From CAZQEZ01 sp964592475 (GTDB lineage: Bacteria > Bacteroidota > Bacteroidia > Cytophagales > Cyclobacteriaceae), in contig CAZQEZ010000097.1 in the NCBI GenBank assembly GCA_964592475.1, positions 1 to 15,848 of the forward strand: a stretch of 15,848 nt of DNA, written 5' to 3'. Each line of letters begins with the position of its first letter. Positions within the stretch are counted from its first letter, which is position 1. Of this stretch, positions 14,765 through 15,848 are shown one piece after another. Under the pieces are notes generated by a model. The model saw only the letters and a list, made by a program, of their open reading frames with translations, had not been told where the DNA came from and made no database searches. A program made the translations under genes and the position numbers.

Positions 14765-15848
14765 TTCCAAAATCTCAAAATCTTGAAAAAGCCCATAATC
14801 CAACACGTCATACTCGCTGCCCGCAGGCATATCATTTGGTGCCATGAACCAGCTCCAGGGTGTAACAATACCTTTCCGATTTACATTGTGGTGCGGACCG
14901 AGCTGATTTTTCAAGGAACCTACTACCTCCACCGTGATGGTTTGGCTACCGGGCTGCAAATGCTCTGATAAGTCAAATTCAAATGGAGGCCAACCGATAA
15001 TGCCCACTTGTTGGTTATTTACCAATACCCGAGCTACGGTACCATGCCATTGGCTGAGTTTTACTTTATACTTTGTATCCGTTGCCACTTCCAGGTTTTT
15101 ACTGTATTGAACGCTTTGGCTGTAAAATGGCCTTCCCTGTGATTGCCAGGAGCCAATTTTTAAATCAGAAGGAGGTACAATTTTAAAACCTGCTGCTTGT
15201 GGTTCCAAATCAAAATCACCCAACAGGTAAATGGGCTCAACTTCTGCATGAATGTGCATGGGTTGGATGGTAAGGGTTAGCTGGTTTTTGCCGGGTTTTA
15301 CCAAATCCGTAATTTCAAACACATCCCAGGAATGATCCAGCCATTGTTTGTTGGGTATGGGCTGAATAGTTTCTCCATTGATTGTTACTTTGTACAATTC
15401 CGACCATTCTATCACGGCTTGCATTTGCTTCGGTTGAAAACCGTCGGCAATTTCAAAATGATAGGTGGCGGTGAATCCGGAATTTTCATCAAAATTCGTC
15501 CCCATATCAATGATGTTGGTTTTGTATTGCACGGCTACCGCCCAGGGGTTGTACCCACTGCGACCGTAAGGTTCAAGGCCATTCAATTTATATGCTGAAT
15601 CGGCGGCCATGGAGAAATAAATATCTTCAAATATTTTTCCCTGCACTTGCAAATCAAGATAATCCAGAGTCAGACTGTTGGGGGCGGTAGGCTTCACCTG
15701 GCTGGTGCCGGTTTTTACCACCTGCCAGTTTTCAGATGCTGAGGAGACTTCTTCGTCTTCTGAATCGTCTCCTTCTTTGGCAATGAAAAACAGTTTACTG
15801 CCACTGGCGGGTAAATCAAATTCCAGGCTGACCATACCATTTTCAGCT
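14765..15848 (-). CDS. C-terminal part of a GH106-like glycosidase (putative alpha-L-rhamnosidase), partial
   Basis: 361 codons are open from the window edge to the gap, so the N-terminus lies outside the window and the last few residues are in the gap; the ATG at 15835 is internal. The segment opens FDLPASGSKLFFIAKEG. Two beta-sandwich modules follow. The first covers NPWAVAVQYKTNI through the ligand-binding-like stretch WSELYKVTINGE to EPIYLLGDFDLEPQ. The second, a GH2-like sugar-binding sandwich, has WHGTVARVLVNNQQVGIIGW, PPFEFDLSEHLQPG and SLKNQLGPHHN, ending GSEYDVLDYGLFQDFEILE. This arrangement is the C-terminal half of large GH106-type (alpha-L-rhamnosidase-like) proteins. The catalytic domain is not in view, so the activity is inferred from this similarity and the rhaT/isomerase neighbours. 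It is the first of the three deoxysugar genes in transcription order. Confidence 0.7.

Noticed and set aside
13211..15835. A single 874-residue fusion of a glycosidase C-terminal region with a sugar isomerase.
   Set aside because: The frame is joined only through 100 unknown bases, and the isomerase has its own good start at 14638 with 26 readable non-gap bases before it.

Overview
The window looks like a chromosomal segment of a Bacteroidota bacterium, probably Cytophagales-like. Several starts have an upstream TAnnTTTG box, the -7 element used by the Bacteroidota housekeeping sigma factor. Clear Shine-Dalgarno sites are absent. A Cys-anchored envelope lipoprotein, a beta-barrel protein with C-terminal Phe and several secreted or carbohydrate-active proteins also fit. 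No rRNA, tRNA, CRISPR array, insertion sequence or phage gene was seen. Two runs of exactly 100 N (13105-13204 and 14665-14764) are scaffold gaps, so the order and spacing of the last three genes depend on the assembly.

Left part (1-6460), housekeeping. A minus-strand trkA-trkH operon for potassium uptake lies at 1-2793; trkH is cut by the window edge at or just before its stop codon. A leader region with a strong terminator hairpin follows, then a plus-strand glutamate dehydrogenase (gdhA). A small DUF1801-family gene is convergent with gdhA and abuts it stop to stop. A plus-strand DNA polymerase IV (dinB) comes next, with a good -7 box and a shared hairpin terminator.

Middle part (6463-11368), envelope and glycan genes, all on the minus strand. 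An LVIVD-repeat beta-propeller lipoprotein is followed after 3 nt by a predicted outer-membrane beta-barrel protein; this looks like a two-gene envelope unit without a known name. Upstream is a secreted GH116 (GBA2/DUF608-type) glycosidase. Two reading frames here (those open from 8646 and 11446) are better started at internal Met codons that give clean signal peptides.

Right part (11369-15848). A roughly 700-base stretch holds a decayed gene with one frameshift and two tandem in-frame stops, plus a CTCTGTG-type short repeat. Three minus-strand genes follow and suggest a deoxysugar (probably L-rhamnose) utilisation operon. In transcription order they are the C-terminal part of a GH106-like putative alpha-L-rhamnosidase, an AraA/FucI-fold sugar isomerase and the L-rhamnose:H+ symporter RhaT. 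Together with GH116 they suggest breakdown of a glycan or glycoside containing rhamnose and possibly beta-glucose outside the cytoplasm, followed by import and isomerisation of the deoxysugar.

I found no clear new defence or mobile system. The items most worth a second look are the LVIVD/barrel pair, the use of an AraA-fold isomerase next to RhaT, the decayed gene, and the hairpin-bearing leader ahead of gdhA.
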